DNA of 64,000 nucleotides from Sphingobium sp. 66-54 (lineage in GTDB: Bacteria; Pseudomonadota; Alphaproteobacteria; Sphingomonadales; Sphingomonadaceae). Shown piece by piece: positions 1 to 8,832 of this stretch. The DNA is taken from the NCBI GenBank assembly GCA_001899715.1, contig MKWI01000003.1, forward strand, positions 62,001-126,000, written 5' to 3'. Below the pieces are notes generated by a model. It did no database searches, was not told the origin of the DNA, and saw only the letters and a program-made list of their open reading frames with translations. The position numbers and the translations under genes were made by a program. Every line of letters starts with the position of its first letter. Within the stretch, counting starts at the first letter, position 1.

Positions 1-855
1 CGGGGCAGCAACGAAACCGGCCGTGCCGTTCATGGCAAGGCACTCAAGCGCCACGGTATGCACCGCCGGCACGGTGGTGGTGTTGAAGCTGAAGGTCACG
101 CCCCGCCCCGTCACCGCGCGGATCGCTTGTGCGAGGTCTGGCGTGTCCGCCGCAATCGCCTCGGTCGCGCCCAGCTCCAGCGCCAGATCGAGCCGCGCGC
201 GGTTCAAATCCACCGCGACGATATGCTTCGCGCCGACCAGCCGCGCCGCCATCACCGCCGAGAGGCCGACGCCGCCGACACCGAGCACCACGATGCTGTC
301 CCCCGCCTTCACCTTGAGCGCCTCGATCACCGCGCCCGCGCCGGTGATGACGCCGCAGCCCAGGGGCGCGAGCAGTTCCAGCGGCACGTCCTTGTCCACC
401 TTCACCGCGGTGCGCTCGGGCACGATGGCGTGGGTGGCGAAGGAGGACTGGCCGAAGAAATGCGAGTGGATGGCCCCATCATCGCAGGAAAGCGCCGTCG
501 ATCCATCGAGCCGCTTGCCGCCGAAGCTCAGCGGCATGGCGAGGTCGCAATAGGTCGGCCGGCCGGCGAGGCAGCTTGGGCATGTCCCGCATGAGCTACC
601 CGAGAGGATTACATGGTCACCCACCGCGAAACCGCGCACGCCCGCGCCCACCGCCTCAACTACGCCGGCACCCTCATGGCCGAGCACGATCGGCTGCGGC
701 GAATGGCGGCCGGGATGCTCGTGCAGGTCGGTATGGCAGATGCCGACGGCGACGATCCGCACCCGCATCTCGCCCGCGCGCGGCTCCTCCTGCTCAAGCT
801 GCTCAAGGCGCGGCTCGGGCAGGCCCGGCCAGCTGACGGCGGCGGTGATCCGCAT
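1..855 (-). CDS. Zn-dependent alcohol dehydrogenase (MDR family), 3' end cut by the window edge
   Basis: The reading frame is open from its ATG at 855 to the window edge, giving 285 residues of an expected 365-370. The N-terminal half is a GroES-like domain with catalytic-zinc ligands in GICHTDLHEH and a GHE motif. A structural-zinc cluster follows in CGTCPSCLAGRPTYCD. The Rossmann dinucleotide loop is GVGGVGLS. This pattern matches class III/aryl-alcohol dehydrogenases, which interconvert alcohols and aldehydes with NAD(P). The start codon overlaps the upstream gene's stop by one base (TGATG), so translation is probably coupled. With the aldehyde dehydrogenase two genes upstream, it could complete an alcohol-to-acid conversion. 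The substrate is unknown. Confidence 0.9.
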   Translation of the reverse strand, partial: MRITAAVSWPGLPEPRLEQLEQEEPRAGEMRVRIVAVGICHTDLHEHPGRHSPQPIVLGHEGAGVVEAVGAGVRGFAVGDHVILSGSSCGTCPSCLAGRPTYCDLAMPLSFGGKRLDGSTALSCDDGAIHSHFFGQSSFATHAIVPERTAVKVDKDVPLELLAPLGCGVITGAGAVIEALKVKAGDSIVVLGVGGVGLSAVMAARLVGAKHIVAVDLNRARLDLALELGATEAIAADTPDLAQAIRAVTGRGVTFSFNTTTVPAVHTVALECLAMNGTAGFVAAP

Positions 856-1361
856 CAGGGCTTGCCCGCGACCGGCGGCGCGCTGTGCGAGGGCTTGACC
901 GGCAGACGGATCTCGCTCTTCCACGGCACCTGATCGGCCGCCGTCCAGGCGTTCACCAGCAGCGACTGGAAGCGCCACGGCCCTTCCTTGTTGGTCACAT
1001 GGTCGATCCGCGTGCCGATGCCGAAAATGAAATTGGTGTGATAATCGGTCTGAAACTGGACGATCTGGAAGAAGCAGCGCACGTCCACTTCGCCCTCTTC
1101 CTCGCGCGGCTCCATGATGAAATGGTTCATCATGTGCTGGCGGCCGTACCACCAATATTGACGGTCGTTCCACAGCGACCGGAGATTTTCGAGGATCGCC
1201 TCATGGCCCTGCACGCGGCCCTGCCAGAGATGGTCGAACCAGCAATCCTGCGTGAAGGTAGACATGGCAAGGTCGGCGTCCGCCAGGTCGATGCCCCAGG
1301 CATAGCGCGAATACAGCTCCTGAATCTCCAACCGGTCGAGCGCGCTCAGTTGCCATGCCAT
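855..1361 (-). CDS. SnoaL-like (NTF2 fold) protein
   Basis: This is a 168-residue soluble protein with no signal peptide. Its N-terminal helix, with LEIQELYSRYAWGIDLADAD, is typical of SnoaL_4/NTF2-like alpha+beta-barrel proteins, and the C-terminal strands are rich in aromatic residues (WWYGRQHMMNHF). Members include polyketide cyclases, ring-hydroxylating dioxygenase small subunits, and dehydratases or isomerases. Here it sits between an aldehyde dehydrogenase (2 bp upstream) and an alcohol dehydrogenase (1-bp overlap), so it probably acts in the same catabolic pathway. The exact reaction cannot be read from the sequence. Confidence 0.8.
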   Translation of the reverse strand: MAWQLSALDRLEIQELYSRYAWGIDLADADLAMSTFTQDCWFDHLWQGRVQGHEAILENLRSLWNDRQYWWYGRQHMMNHFIMEPREEEGEVDVRCFFQIVQFQTDYHTNFIFGIGTRIDHVTNKEGPWRFQSLLVNAWTAADQVPWKSEIRLPVKPSHSAPPVAGKP

Positions 1362-1363
1362 AT

Positions 1364-2827
1364 TCAGTTTCCTCCCGGTTTGCCTAGATGATGGTCGTTC
1401 TGGATGTCGGCCACTGCGCCATGCTGGGTCAGCAGCGCCTTGCGGCGCACATAGCGCAGGATCGCTTCCGGCCCGGTGCGCGCCCCGCCGCCGACGCCCG
1501 AGGCGCCGAACGCGTTGGAGCCGACCGTGCGGTTCTTGGCGAAAGTGAGGAACGTATCCTGCACAAATACCGACCCGGCATTGACCTGCCGCGCGATCGC
1601 CAGCCCCTCCGCCTCATCCCCCGCGATTACCGATGCGGTGAGTCCGAACTCGGTATCGTTGGCGAGCGCGATTGCCTCCTCCACGGTGCGGAACGGCATC
1701 ACCGGCAGCATCGGGCCGAACGTCTCATCCCGCATGATCGTCATGGCGTGGTTGACGCCCGTCAGCACGGTCGGCCGCATGTAGAGGCCGCCGCCAATCT
1801 CCTCCACCTTGCCGCCGGTCAGCACCGTGGCGCCCTTCGCCACCGCGTCGGCGATGTGCGCCTCCACGATCTTCGCCTGCGGGGCGAAAGTGAATGGGTG
1901 GAGATGCCCGGCGCGCGGATCGTCGCTGTTGAGCCGTACCTTTTGCGCCTTCTCGACCAGCATCGCCACAAAGGCGTCGTGGATCGCCTCGGCGACATAG
2001 ATACGCTCGATGGAGAAGCAGACCATGCCGTTGGCATGCACCGCGCCGCGCAGCACCGCCGTGGTCGCGCGGTCGAGATCGGCTGTCTGCGTGACGATCA
2101 CCGGGTCCTTGCCGCCCAACTCCAGATAGCAGGGGATCAGCCGCTCGGCGCATTGCACCGCGATCTTGCGGCCGGTCGGTACGCTGCCGGTGAAGCAGAC
2201 CAGATCGGCCGCGTCGATCATCGCACGCCCGGTCTCGCCATCGCCCTGTACATAGTCGAACACGGCGGCCAGCTCGGGCACCGCCGCCACCGTCTCGAAC
2301 AGCGGCGTCACCCAGCGCGGCGTCACCTCGGATGGCTTGATGAGCACCGCGCAGCCGGCAAACAGCGCCGGGATCGCATCGAGCAGCACCAGCATCATCG
2401 GCGCGTTCCACGGCCCGATCACGCTGACCAGCGGATAGGGCACGAACTGGGTCTGCACCGCCACGCTCGGCACCGCTTTGGACGGGCCATCGTAGCTCGC
2501 CGCATCGAGCGCGGCCTGCGCATCCTCGATCCAGCCGCCGATATTCCCCATGGTGATGAAGCCCTGGAGATAGCTGGTGTGGCAGCCACCGGTATCCACC
2601 GCATCCGCCTGCGCAATGTCGTTGGCCCGCTTGGCGACCTCGCCCAGCCAGCGCTGCATGACCGCGATCCGCTCGGCAAGCGGCCGGGCGCCCCACGCCT
2701 TCTGTCCCTCGCGGAGCCGCGCCGCCTTCTCGCGCACCTGGGCGGCGCTCGCGACCGGCAATGCAAAGTCGATAGCGCCGGTCCGCGGATTGCGAACGGG
2801 CAAAGTGCGCTGATCGCCGTCAGCCAT
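1364..2827 (-). CDS. Aldehyde dehydrogenase (NAD(P)+-dependent)
   Basis: A 487-residue member of the ALDH superfamily that oxidises an aldehyde to an acid. Visible signatures are IGPWNAP (oxyanion Asn141), the nucleotide-binding FTGSVPTGR, general-base Glu236 in LELGGKDP and nucleophile Cys270 in GMVCFSIER. I chose the ATG at 2827 because GGAGAGGG lies just upstream. An in-frame start at 2869 would add 14 residues without a ribosome site. The gene lies downstream of the tandem-MarR regulator, and two GATGTTGA repeats plus a GTTGA-N4-TCAAT palindrome sit in its leader. This suggests direct control by that regulator. Confidence 0.92.
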   Translation of the reverse strand: MADGDQRTLPVRNPRTGAIDFALPVASAAQVREKAARLREGQKAWGARPLAERIAVMQRWLGEVAKRANDIAQADAVDTGGCHTSYLQGFITMGNIGGWIEDAQAALDAASYDGPSKAVPSVAVQTQFVPYPLVSVIGPWNAPMMLVLLDAIPALFAGCAVLIKPSEVTPRWVTPLFETVAAVPELAAVFDYVQGDGETGRAMIDAADLVCFTGSVPTGRKIAVQCAERLIPCYLELGGKDPVIVTQTADLDRATTAVLRGAVHANGMVCFSIERIYVAEAIHDAFVAMLVEKAQKVRLNSDDPRAGHLHPFTFAPQAKIVEAHIADAVAKGATVLTGGKVEEIGGGLYMRPTVLTGVNHAMTIMRDETFGPMLPVMPFRTVEEAIALANDTEFGLTASVIAGDEAEGLAIARQVNAGSVFVQDTFLTFAKNRTVGSNAFGASGVGGGARTGPEAILRYVRRKALLTQHGAVADIQNDHHLGKPGGN

Positions 2828-2887
2828 GAACCCTCTCCCGGACGAGCCTGCGACTCGCCAATAATTCATCAGACATCGTTGTATATT

Positions 2888-2917
2888 GATGTTGAGACGT
2901 CAATCAATGATGTTGAC
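2888..2917. promoter_or_regulatory. Probable MarR-type operator upstream of the aldehyde dehydrogenase
   Basis: The direct repeat GATGTTGA occurs at 2888-2895 and 2909-2916, 21 bp apart (two helical turns). Between them, GTTGA-GACG-TCAAT (2891-2904) forms an inverted repeat. The same GTTGA-N4-TCAA core recurs at 4109-4122 on the other side of the regulator gene. No experimental evidence is available; the assignment is inference from symmetry and position. Confidence 0.5.
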
Positions 2918-2959
2918 GCATCCTATCACGGCCCCGCTTGCCGGACCATTGCCCGACCC

Positions 2960-3958
2960 TCAGGTCCGCTCCCATGGCAGGCAGCCGGGGTAGCGCAGCC
3001 GCCCTGCGTGGCATCGCACGATCCGTTGCAGGATCGGCAGCAGCACCGCCCCCTCGGCATGCGCCAATGGCGCCAGCATCAGCGCCTCGGAGCGATCGGC
3101 GAGCGGTTGCACGGTCGCCGCCTGCTCGCGCCCTTCGTCGGTCGTCCGGTAGAGCGTCTTGCGCCGGTCGTCGGCCGAGCGGGAGGCGCGCAACAACCCC
3201 CGCGCTGCCAGCTTCTTGAGCACCACCGCGCAGGTCGAAGGATCGAGCCCATAGACGCGCGCGAACTCCGCCTGGCTGAGCGCGGGGTGCAGGTGCAGGA
3301 TGACCAGCGCCGAGAATTGCCGCAGCGTGATCGCCATCGGCGCCACCGCCGCCGCGAAATGGGCGTGGGATATCTGCAAGGCCCGCCGGCACAGCAGGCT
3401 GGGCGCCCGCGCGATCGGACACGCGGCCTCGTCCCAGCGCGGTGCCCCACCCGCATTCTCGCGCGCGATCCGCCCGAGCAGATCGGTGAGCCGCGCCCGT
3501 TCCTGTGCCGCAATGCCGGTCAGCAACTCCTCCTGGAGCGCGGCGAAACTGGCCGCCACCGCCGGTATGCGGCGCCGCCCCTCATCGGTGAGCACCGGCA
3601 GGCTGCGGCGGCGGTCGTCCTTATCCTGCACGCGTGCGACGAGCCCGGTGAGTTGAAGATTGTCGAGGATGATCGCGGTTGTCGATGTGTCGATGCCGCT
3701 GGCCCGCGCCAGCCCCACCTGATCGCGCGCCTCGCCCCCCGCGATGGCGAGCAGCATCTCCGCCTGCGCCAGCGTCTCACCATCATTGGCCAGCGCTCCG
3801 TAGAGCGCGTTGGCGATCTGGTCGATCCGCGCCAACAGGAAACCCGGCTTGCGCACGAAGATGCGCATCACCTCGTCGATCGGCACGCGGCGCGGGTCGC
3901 CGGCCCCCGCTTTGGCGGCGGGTGCATCGCGCAGGGTCGGCGCGCGCACCTCAGCCAT
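2960..3958 (-). CDS. Regulator with two fused MarR-type winged-helix domains
   Basis: One polypeptide of about 332 residues contains two MarR-like winged helices. The first spans about residues 40-150, with wing sequence QDKDDRRRSLPVLTDEGR. The second spans about 195-300, with SADDRRKTLYRTTDEGR. MarR proteins normally work as homodimers of about 150 residues, so this looks like a single-chain pseudodimer. The ATG at 3958 has no clear ribosome site, and an upstream TTG (4027) or an internal start is possible. The gene precedes the aldehyde dehydrogenase in the same direction and is divergent from the SnoaL/DUF3237 genes. Similar palindromes lie on both sides, so it probably controls both sets. 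The ligand is unknown. Confidence 0.8.
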   Translation of the reverse strand: MAEVRAPTLRDAPAAKAGAGDPRRVPIDEVMRIFVRKPGFLLARIDQIANALYGALANDGETLAQAEMLLAIAGGEARDQVGLARASGIDTSTTAIILDNLQLTGLVARVQDKDDRRRSLPVLTDEGRRRIPAVAASFAALQEELLTGIAAQERARLTDLLGRIARENAGGAPRWDEAACPIARAPSLLCRRALQISHAHFAAAVAPMAITLRQFSALVILHLHPALSQAEFARVYGLDPSTCAVVLKKLAARGLLRASRSADDRRKTLYRTTDEGREQAATVQPLADRSEALMLAPLAHAEGAVLLPILQRIVRCHAGRLRYPGCLPWERT

Positions 3959-4108
3959 CGCGGCGGGCGGAATGGGACAGAAGATCCATGGTTCGCCCGT
4001 TCGACCAAAATTGGCGACGCTTGGCAACGGGCAATAATGCTTAGTGCCCCTCTCCGGCGTGCGCCGCGCCCGATTAAGGGTTGATCGCTTCCCGCCGCCG
4101 GCCTAGCT

Positions 4109-4122
4109 GTTGAGCAATCAAC
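4109..4122. promoter_or_regulatory. Probable operator for the tandem-MarR regulator
   Basis: GTTGA-GCAA-TCAAC is a perfect 5+5 inverted repeat with a 4-bp spacer. It lies immediately before the ribosome-binding site (AAAGGAGGAG) of the gene starting at 4140. It shares its core with the site at 2891-2904, which supports a common regulator for the two divergent gene sets. Binding here would block transcription or ribosome loading. Confidence 0.5.
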
Positions 4123-4139
4123 AAAGGAGGAGCGACGCG

Positions 4140-4541
4140 ATGACCGAAGCGGACTATGCCGACTATATTGCGCGCTTCAACGCCAATGATTTCGAGGGGT
4201 TCGGCCGCTATTATTGCGATGACGTGGTGTTCAACCTCGGCGACAAGCGCCAGATCATCGGCCGCGACAACATCCTGAACTTCTACCGCGACGTGAAAGC
4301 CAGGGTGCGCGAGACGCTCGACATACTGGCCGTCGCCACCGGGCCGGGCACGCTGGCCTGCCATGTCCGCACGGAGTTCTACGGTCTCGCCGACTGGCCG
4401 GATTTCGTTGCCGGTCCGCTGATGAAGGGCGACACGCTCAATATCGAGAGCCTCGGCTTCTATTACCTGCGCGACGGCAAGTTCGCCCGCATCCTCGGTG
4501 CACGCTACAAGACGCTGCCGACCGTTCCCGCTTCCGCCTGA
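4140..4541 (+). CDS. SnoaL-like (NTF2 fold) protein
   Basis: A 133-residue cytoplasmic protein. The start ATG at 4140 is set by the strong ribosome site AAAGGAGGAGCG; an in-frame TTG at 4110 would read through the operator and the ribosome site. It opens with a short helix and then FEGFGRYYCDDVVFNLG and GRDNILNFYRDVKARV, the usual helix-strand layout of small NTF2-like/SnoaL proteins. It is the first gene of a plus-strand trio with two DUF3237 genes (24 bp to the next). A binding, isomerase or dehydratase role in the same catabolic pathway is inferred. Confidence 0.75.
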   Translation: MTEADYADYIARFNANDFEGFGRYYCDDVVFNLGDKRQIIGRDNILNFYRDVKARVRETLDILAVATGPGTLACHVRTEFYGLADWPDFVAGPLMKGDTLNIESLGFYYLRDGKFARILGARYKTLPTVPASA

Positions 4542-4565
4542 CACTTTTCCAAGGAGACCCCCGCC

Positions 4566-5057
4566 ATGGCGACGCCCGAACCGCCTCCCCATCCTTTCGC
4601 CCCGCGCTTCGAGTTCGCCTTCACCGTGGCGATCGACCTCACCCCGCCGGTCTGGCTGACGCCGACCAGCATGGGCGCCACCCGCGCGGCGGTGTGGGCC
4701 GCGCAGGGCACGTTCGAAGGGCCGCGCATCCGGGGCAAGGTCATCCCGATGAGCGGCGGCGACTATCCGCTGGTCCGCCCCAACGGCGTTATCGACTTCG
4801 ACGCGCGCTATCTGCTCCAGGCGGATGACGGCACGCCCATCTACCTGCAAAGCCGTGGCTATCGCTGGGCCGAGGGCGAAGCGATGGAGCGTATGAACCG
4901 CAACGAGCCGCTGGAACCGCACGAATATTATATGCGCGTCAGCCCCAAGTTCGACGTGCCCGAGGGCCCGCACGACTGGCTCGCCAAGCACATCTTCGTC
5001 GGCGTGGCCGAGAAGATCCCCAAGGCCAACCGCATCCATTATTTCATGCTGCTCTGA
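4566..5057 (+). CDS. DUF3237 family protein
   Basis: A 163-residue protein with the DUF3237 pattern: a central GTFEGPRIRGKVIPMSGGDY followed by RPNGVIDFDARYLLQADDGT and a C-terminal segment ending in HYFMLL. DUF3237 proteins are small predicted beta-barrels often found next to aromatic or terpenoid catabolic genes; no general reaction is established. A ribosome site (AAGGAG) precedes the ATG. It is followed after 86 bp by a paralogue, so the pair probably arose by duplication. No signal peptide is seen. Confidence 0.82.
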   Translation: MATPEPPPHPFAPRFEFAFTVAIDLTPPVWLTPTSMGATRAAVWAAQGTFEGPRIRGKVIPMSGGDYPLVRPNGVIDFDARYLLQADDGTPIYLQSRGYRWAEGEAMERMNRNEPLEPHEYYMRVSPKFDVPEGPHDWLAKHIFVGVAEKIPKANRIHYFMLL

Positions 5058-5143
5058 TCCGCTTCAGAGCCGCCTCCCTTCGATCCACATGCAGGGGCGC
5101 TTCTCGCCCCGCCACCACGCCTATCCCGACAGGAGCCTTGCCG

Positions 5144-5626
5144 ATGAACGATCCCCAGGTCCCCGCCCATCTCGATTACGTCTTTGAGATGCGGGTGGAA
5201 TTTCGCCCGGAGCGCTGCATCTTCGGGCCGCTGCCGGGCGGCGGGCATCAAGGCTATACGCCCTGCTCGGGCGGCACCATCTACGGTCCGCGCCTCAGCG
5301 GCAAGGTGGTGCCGGACAGCGGCGCCGACTACGCCACGGTGCGCGGCGACGGCACCATCATCATCAACTCGCACTATCTGCTGGAAGCGGACGACGGCAC
5401 GAAAATCTACATCAACAACAACGGCTACCTCCTCCCCGCCAAGCAGGGCGAGGCGCGGCTCGACCACGGCACGCCGCAGCCGGCCTATTTCTGCTTCACG
5501 CCCACATTCGTGGTGCCGGATGGGCCGCATGCCTGGATGGGCCGCACGCTCATCATCGGCACCGGCAGCCGGCGCTCCAACCCCGATCACTCGATCTTCA
5601 CTTATTATGCGGTGCGGTCGGTCTGA
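5144..5626 (+). CDS. DUF3237 family protein (paralogue of the preceding gene)
   Basis: A 160-residue protein. It shares with its neighbour the GxIYGPRLSGKVVPDSGADY and VRGDGTIIINSHYLLEADDG blocks that define DUF3237. The ATG at 5144 follows AGGAGCC; a TTG two codons upstream is less likely. Last gene of the plus-strand SnoaL-DUF3237-DUF3237 set. The two copies have diverged clearly in the N-terminal third, which suggests different ligands or a heteromeric complex. The function is unknown. Confidence 0.82.
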   Translation: MNDPQVPAHLDYVFEMRVEFRPERCIFGPLPGGGHQGYTPCSGGTIYGPRLSGKVVPDSGADYATVRGDGTIIINSHYLLEADDGTKIYINNNGYLLPAKQGEARLDHGTPQPAYFCFTPTFVVPDGPHAWMGRTLIIGTGSRRSNPDHSIFTYYAVRSV

Positions 5627-5934
5627 TCCGCCTTGGGCGCGTGTGCATTCAGATGATGACGTTATGAAAATGGTGGGTTTGCGTGACCCGGGGTGCAGGA
5701 TCGTTCGACCCATGAGCACCGGAAGCGCGCGGAGCCGCCATGTGCAGGCCGTCAGGGATGAATGCAGACTACGCGCCTAAGGAAAAGGCGTGAACGGCTG
5801 CTCGGTGCAGCTTGCGTATCCAGGCACCGGCAACCGCCGAGCCAAGGGGGGAAACGGGGCAGCCGCCAGACTGGGCGGCAACCTCGCCCCAACGGCGGAC
5901 CGGCGGCACGCGGCCGCCGGTCCCGTCCGCCTCG
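5627..5934. other. Intergenic region between convergent genes
   Basis: About 310 bp separate the second DUF3237 gene from the 3' end of the TonB receptor. I see no credible coding frame. The part near 5850-5930 is rich in GC hairpins, one of which is listed separately as a terminator. Confidence 0.6.
5898..5922 (-). terminator. Hairpin, probable terminator of the TonB receptor gene
   Basis: GACCGGCGGC and GCCGCCGGTC form a perfect 10-bp stem with a 5-nt loop, 13 bp past the receptor stop codon. No T-run follows on either strand, so termination would be inefficient or Rho-assisted. Confidence 0.45.
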
Positions 5935-8832
5935 TCAGAACTTGACGCGCGCGCCGATCCGGTAGGAGCGGCCCACCACGTCATAAAGCACATTGTTGGT
6001 CGGCCCGAAGCTGGAAGGCGCATCGACCGGCGGATCCTTGTCGAACAGATTGTTGATCGCGCCGAAGATCTCCAGCTTCTGGTCGCCCCGCTTCCACACG
6101 TTCACGCTGGCGTTGAGGTTCACATAGGTCCAGGCGCCGATGTGGTTGTCGCTAATGCTGTTGGTCGCCAGCGGATCATAGCCATCCTGCCCCGGCCCCA
6201 CGAAAGTGCTGTTATAGACGCCGCCCGAAATGTGGCGGACCTGCACCTGCGTCGTCACCCGGTCGGAGCTGAACGTCAGATAGCCGTTGATGATGTAGCG
6301 CGGCATGCCCGAGGGCTGCGACACCGGCGATCCGTTCATCCCCGCGCGGTCGACCGTTGGCGTCGCCGAGACCGTGATGAGATCGTCGACGATGGTCGCC
6401 AGCCCGCGCAGCGAGATCTGGCCGCCCCACAGCCCCACCGGCAGCGTGTAGAGCGCCTCGACGTCCCAGCCGCGCGTGATCAGGCTACCCAGGTTGATAT
6501 TCTGGTTGATGACCGAACTGATCGCCCCGCCATCATAGGTGATAAGATTGCACAAATTGGCGATATGGCTCTTCTCGCAGCCATCGACGATGACCTGCGC
6601 ACCGAGTTGGGACACGGCATTGTCCAGCTTGATGTCGTAATAATCGACCGACAGGCGCAACCGCCCGGCCGAGCCGAGATCGGGCTGGAGCACGGCGCCC
6701 ACCGTCCAGGTATCGGCGATTTCCGGTGCCAGGTTGGTGTTGCCGCCCAGCATCACCATCGCAAGCACCTGCCCACCCGTCGCCGGGATGATGTTCTGGA
6801 AACTGCTCTGCACCGGCCCGAACAGCTCGAACAGATTGGGCGCGCGGATATCCCGCGAGCGCGTGCCACGGAAGCGCAGCCAGTCGAGCGGGGCAACGTC
6901 CAGCCCCAGCTTCCAGCTCGTCACGTCGCCGCTGGTCGAATAGTCGGTATAGCGCACCGCTCCGTTGAACTCCGCGCCGGGGAACAGCGGCACGTTCAGT
7001 TCGCCGAACGCCTCGAACACGCTGACCTTGCCGTCGATCGGCGCGCCCGGCCCGGTGTAGAACTGCATGGCACGTGAGATCGGGTCCGCATCGCCGCTGG
7101 CCACATCCTGACGGATTTCGACGCCGGTCGCGGTCTTGATCGGCCCGGCCCAGCCCTGGAACAACGTGCCCTGCATGGTGGCCGATACGACATTCTGCGT
7201 GAGCCGCGTATCCTGCATCACCGTGCCGGTGACGTAATCGACCGCCGCCGGATTGGTGGTCGCCGAGCCGTGACCGAAGGGATTGATCGGCACGCAGCCC
7301 GCCGCCGCCGGATTGCCGTCCCGCGCCGCGCGGCAGACGATCTGGCCGCCATCCTCGACCGCGTCCAGCGCGAACATCAGCCGGGGCGTGATCGTGGTGT
7401 TGTAGCCGCGCTGCGAATAATTGGTGCGGCCATATTGATAATAGGCGTCCAGCGTCCAGTCGCCCCACATCCGGGCGTTGAAGCCGGCGACCATGCGGTA
7501 GGTCTCGCGCTTCACGGCGCCGCGCTGCGGGCCGAGATCGTCCCAGATGCGGCCGAAGGGAATGCTCGCCAGATTATAATCCGCCATCGTCTGGGCGACG
7601 GCGTCCGGCAGGAAGGCATTGTCCTGCTGGATCGTGAGGTTGCCCAGATCGCGCCGCTGCGCGCCTATGGTGCTGCCTTTCACGCGCGAATAGGAGCCTT
7701 CCAAGAACAGGGTGAAGTCCCCCGCCTCCATCTCGGCATGGCTGAACGCGTTGATCCGCTCGATCGGCGCCGAGATCGGGAAGTTGGTGTAGAAGGCCTG
7801 CTTCTCGTCGCCGCCGCCGCTCTGGAAGATCGGCACGCCATAATAGGTGCCGAAATCATGCGGCACCATGGTCCCGTCCGGCCGGAACTCCATGCCGCGC
7901 AGGCCGGAGGCGATCAGCGCCGCATTGGGCGGCCCAGGCAGGACCGGGATCATGCCGTTGCGCGACGATGTAGCGGTGCGGGTATTGGGCAGGATCAGCG
8001 ATGCCGCCTGACCGTCCGCGACGCGGGCACTGTTGCCGCTTCCGGCCACGAAGGGGTTGCTCACCGTATTGTAGGAGAGCGCGCACCAGGCCCGCGAGTA
8101 GCAGTCGCCCGTGCCCTTGTTGTCCGAATATTCGACCCCGGCGATGATGTGGCCCCGGCCGCTCGCGAAGCTGGTGCCGCCGGCCAGGGCAAGCTGATAT
8201 TCCTTGCCGTCGCCCGCATCGTTGATGCCGTATTGGGCGGACGCCTTGATGCCGTTCAGCCGCGTATCGAGGACGATATTGACCACGCCGGCGACCGCAT
8301 CCGAGCCGTAGGCGGCCGACGCGCCACCGGTGACGACATCGGCCCGCGCGATGAGCGAGGTCGGGATCATGTTCATGTCGACCGCACCGGCATTGGCGAA
8401 GGAGCCGCCCTGCACGGTGGAGGCGACCACGCGCCGGCCGTTGATGAGCACCAGCGTGCGGTTGGCGCCCAGGCCGCGCAGGTCGGCGGTCGAGGCGCCG
8501 ATGTTGTTGGTGAAGATCGCGGTGGTGGCCGGCGTCGCCTGCGGCCGGAACGACGGCAGATCGTTGAGCGCCTGCGCCACGCTGACCACGGCTTGCCGCT
8601 CCAGCATATCGGCGCCGACCACTGTGACCGGCGTCGGCTGATCGAAGCCCGAGCGCGCGATGCGCGAGCCGGTGACGACGATCGCCTGATCGCCCTCAGC
8701 GGCATCCTGCGGCGCCGTGCCCTCCTGCGCGAAGGCCGGGCCGGCCATCAGGGCCAGACCCATGCCCAGCGCGCAGAGACTGGCACCATGGACGATAGAC
8801 GGAAATCGCGAATGAAGATCGGGTGTGGACAT
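5935..8832 (-). CDS. TonB-dependent outer-membrane receptor (965 aa)
   Basis: It begins with a signal peptide ending at AFAQ, followed by a TonB-box-like stretch (QAIVVTGSRI). A plug domain follows (about residues 65-180, with LRGLGANRTLVLINGRRV and ADVVTGGASAAYGSDAVAG), then a long 22-strand barrel that ends in the typical terminal aromatic, GARVKF. Such receptors import large or scarce substrates across the outer membrane using TonB-ExbBD energy. A strong ribosome site (AGGAGGAGAG) precedes the ATG. It is divergent from the haem peroxidase and close to two catabolic gene sets, so an organic substrate is more likely than iron; that is inference. Confidence 0.92.
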   Translation of the reverse strand: MSTPDLHSRFPSIVHGASLCALGMGLALMAGPAFAQEGTAPQDAAEGDQAIVVTGSRIARSGFDQPTPVTVVGADMLERQAVVSVAQALNDLPSFRPQATPATTAIFTNNIGASTADLRGLGANRTLVLINGRRVVASTVQGGSFANAGAVDMNMIPTSLIARADVVTGGASAAYGSDAVAGVVNIVLDTRLNGIKASAQYGINDAGDGKEYQLALAGGTSFASGRGHIIAGVEYSDNKGTGDCYSRAWCALSYNTVSNPFVAGSGNSARVADGQAASLILPNTRTATSSRNGMIPVLPGPPNAALIASGLRGMEFRPDGTMVPHDFGTYYGVPIFQSGGGDEKQAFYTNFPISAPIERINAFSHAEMEAGDFTLFLEGSYSRVKGSTIGAQRRDLGNLTIQQDNAFLPDAVAQTMADYNLASIPFGRIWDDLGPQRGAVKRETYRMVAGFNARMWGDWTLDAYYQYGRTNYSQRGYNTTITPRLMFALDAVEDGGQIVCRAARDGNPAAAGCVPINPFGHGSATTNPAAVDYVTGTVMQDTRLTQNVVSATMQGTLFQGWAGPIKTATGVEIRQDVASGDADPISRAMQFYTGPGAPIDGKVSVFEAFGELNVPLFPGAEFNGAVRYTDYSTSGDVTSWKLGLDVAPLDWLRFRGTRSRDIRAPNLFELFGPVQSSFQNIIPATGGQVLAMVMLGGNTNLAPEIADTWTVGAVLQPDLGSAGRLRLSVDYYDIKLDNAVSQLGAQVIVDGCEKSHIANLCNLITYDGGAISSVINQNINLGSLITRGWDVEALYTLPVGLWGGQISLRGLATIVDDLITVSATPTVDRAGMNGSPVSQPSGMPRYIINGYLTFSSDRVTTQVQVRHISGGVYNSTFVGPGQDGYDPLATNSISDNHIGAWTYVNLNASVNVWKRGDQKLEIFGAINNLFDKDPPVDAPSSFGPTNNVLYDVVGRSYRIGARVKF

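Noticed and set aside
23..933. Several plus-strand open frames at the left end
   Set aside because: They are antisense to a minus-strand alcohol dehydrogenase with clear zinc and nucleotide motifs. They have repetitive Arg/Pro/Ala composition and no family features.
1388..4084. 898-codon plus-strand frame
   Set aside because: It lies antisense to the aldehyde dehydrogenase and the double-MarR gene, and its His/Arg-rich composition is typical of a shadow in high-GC DNA.
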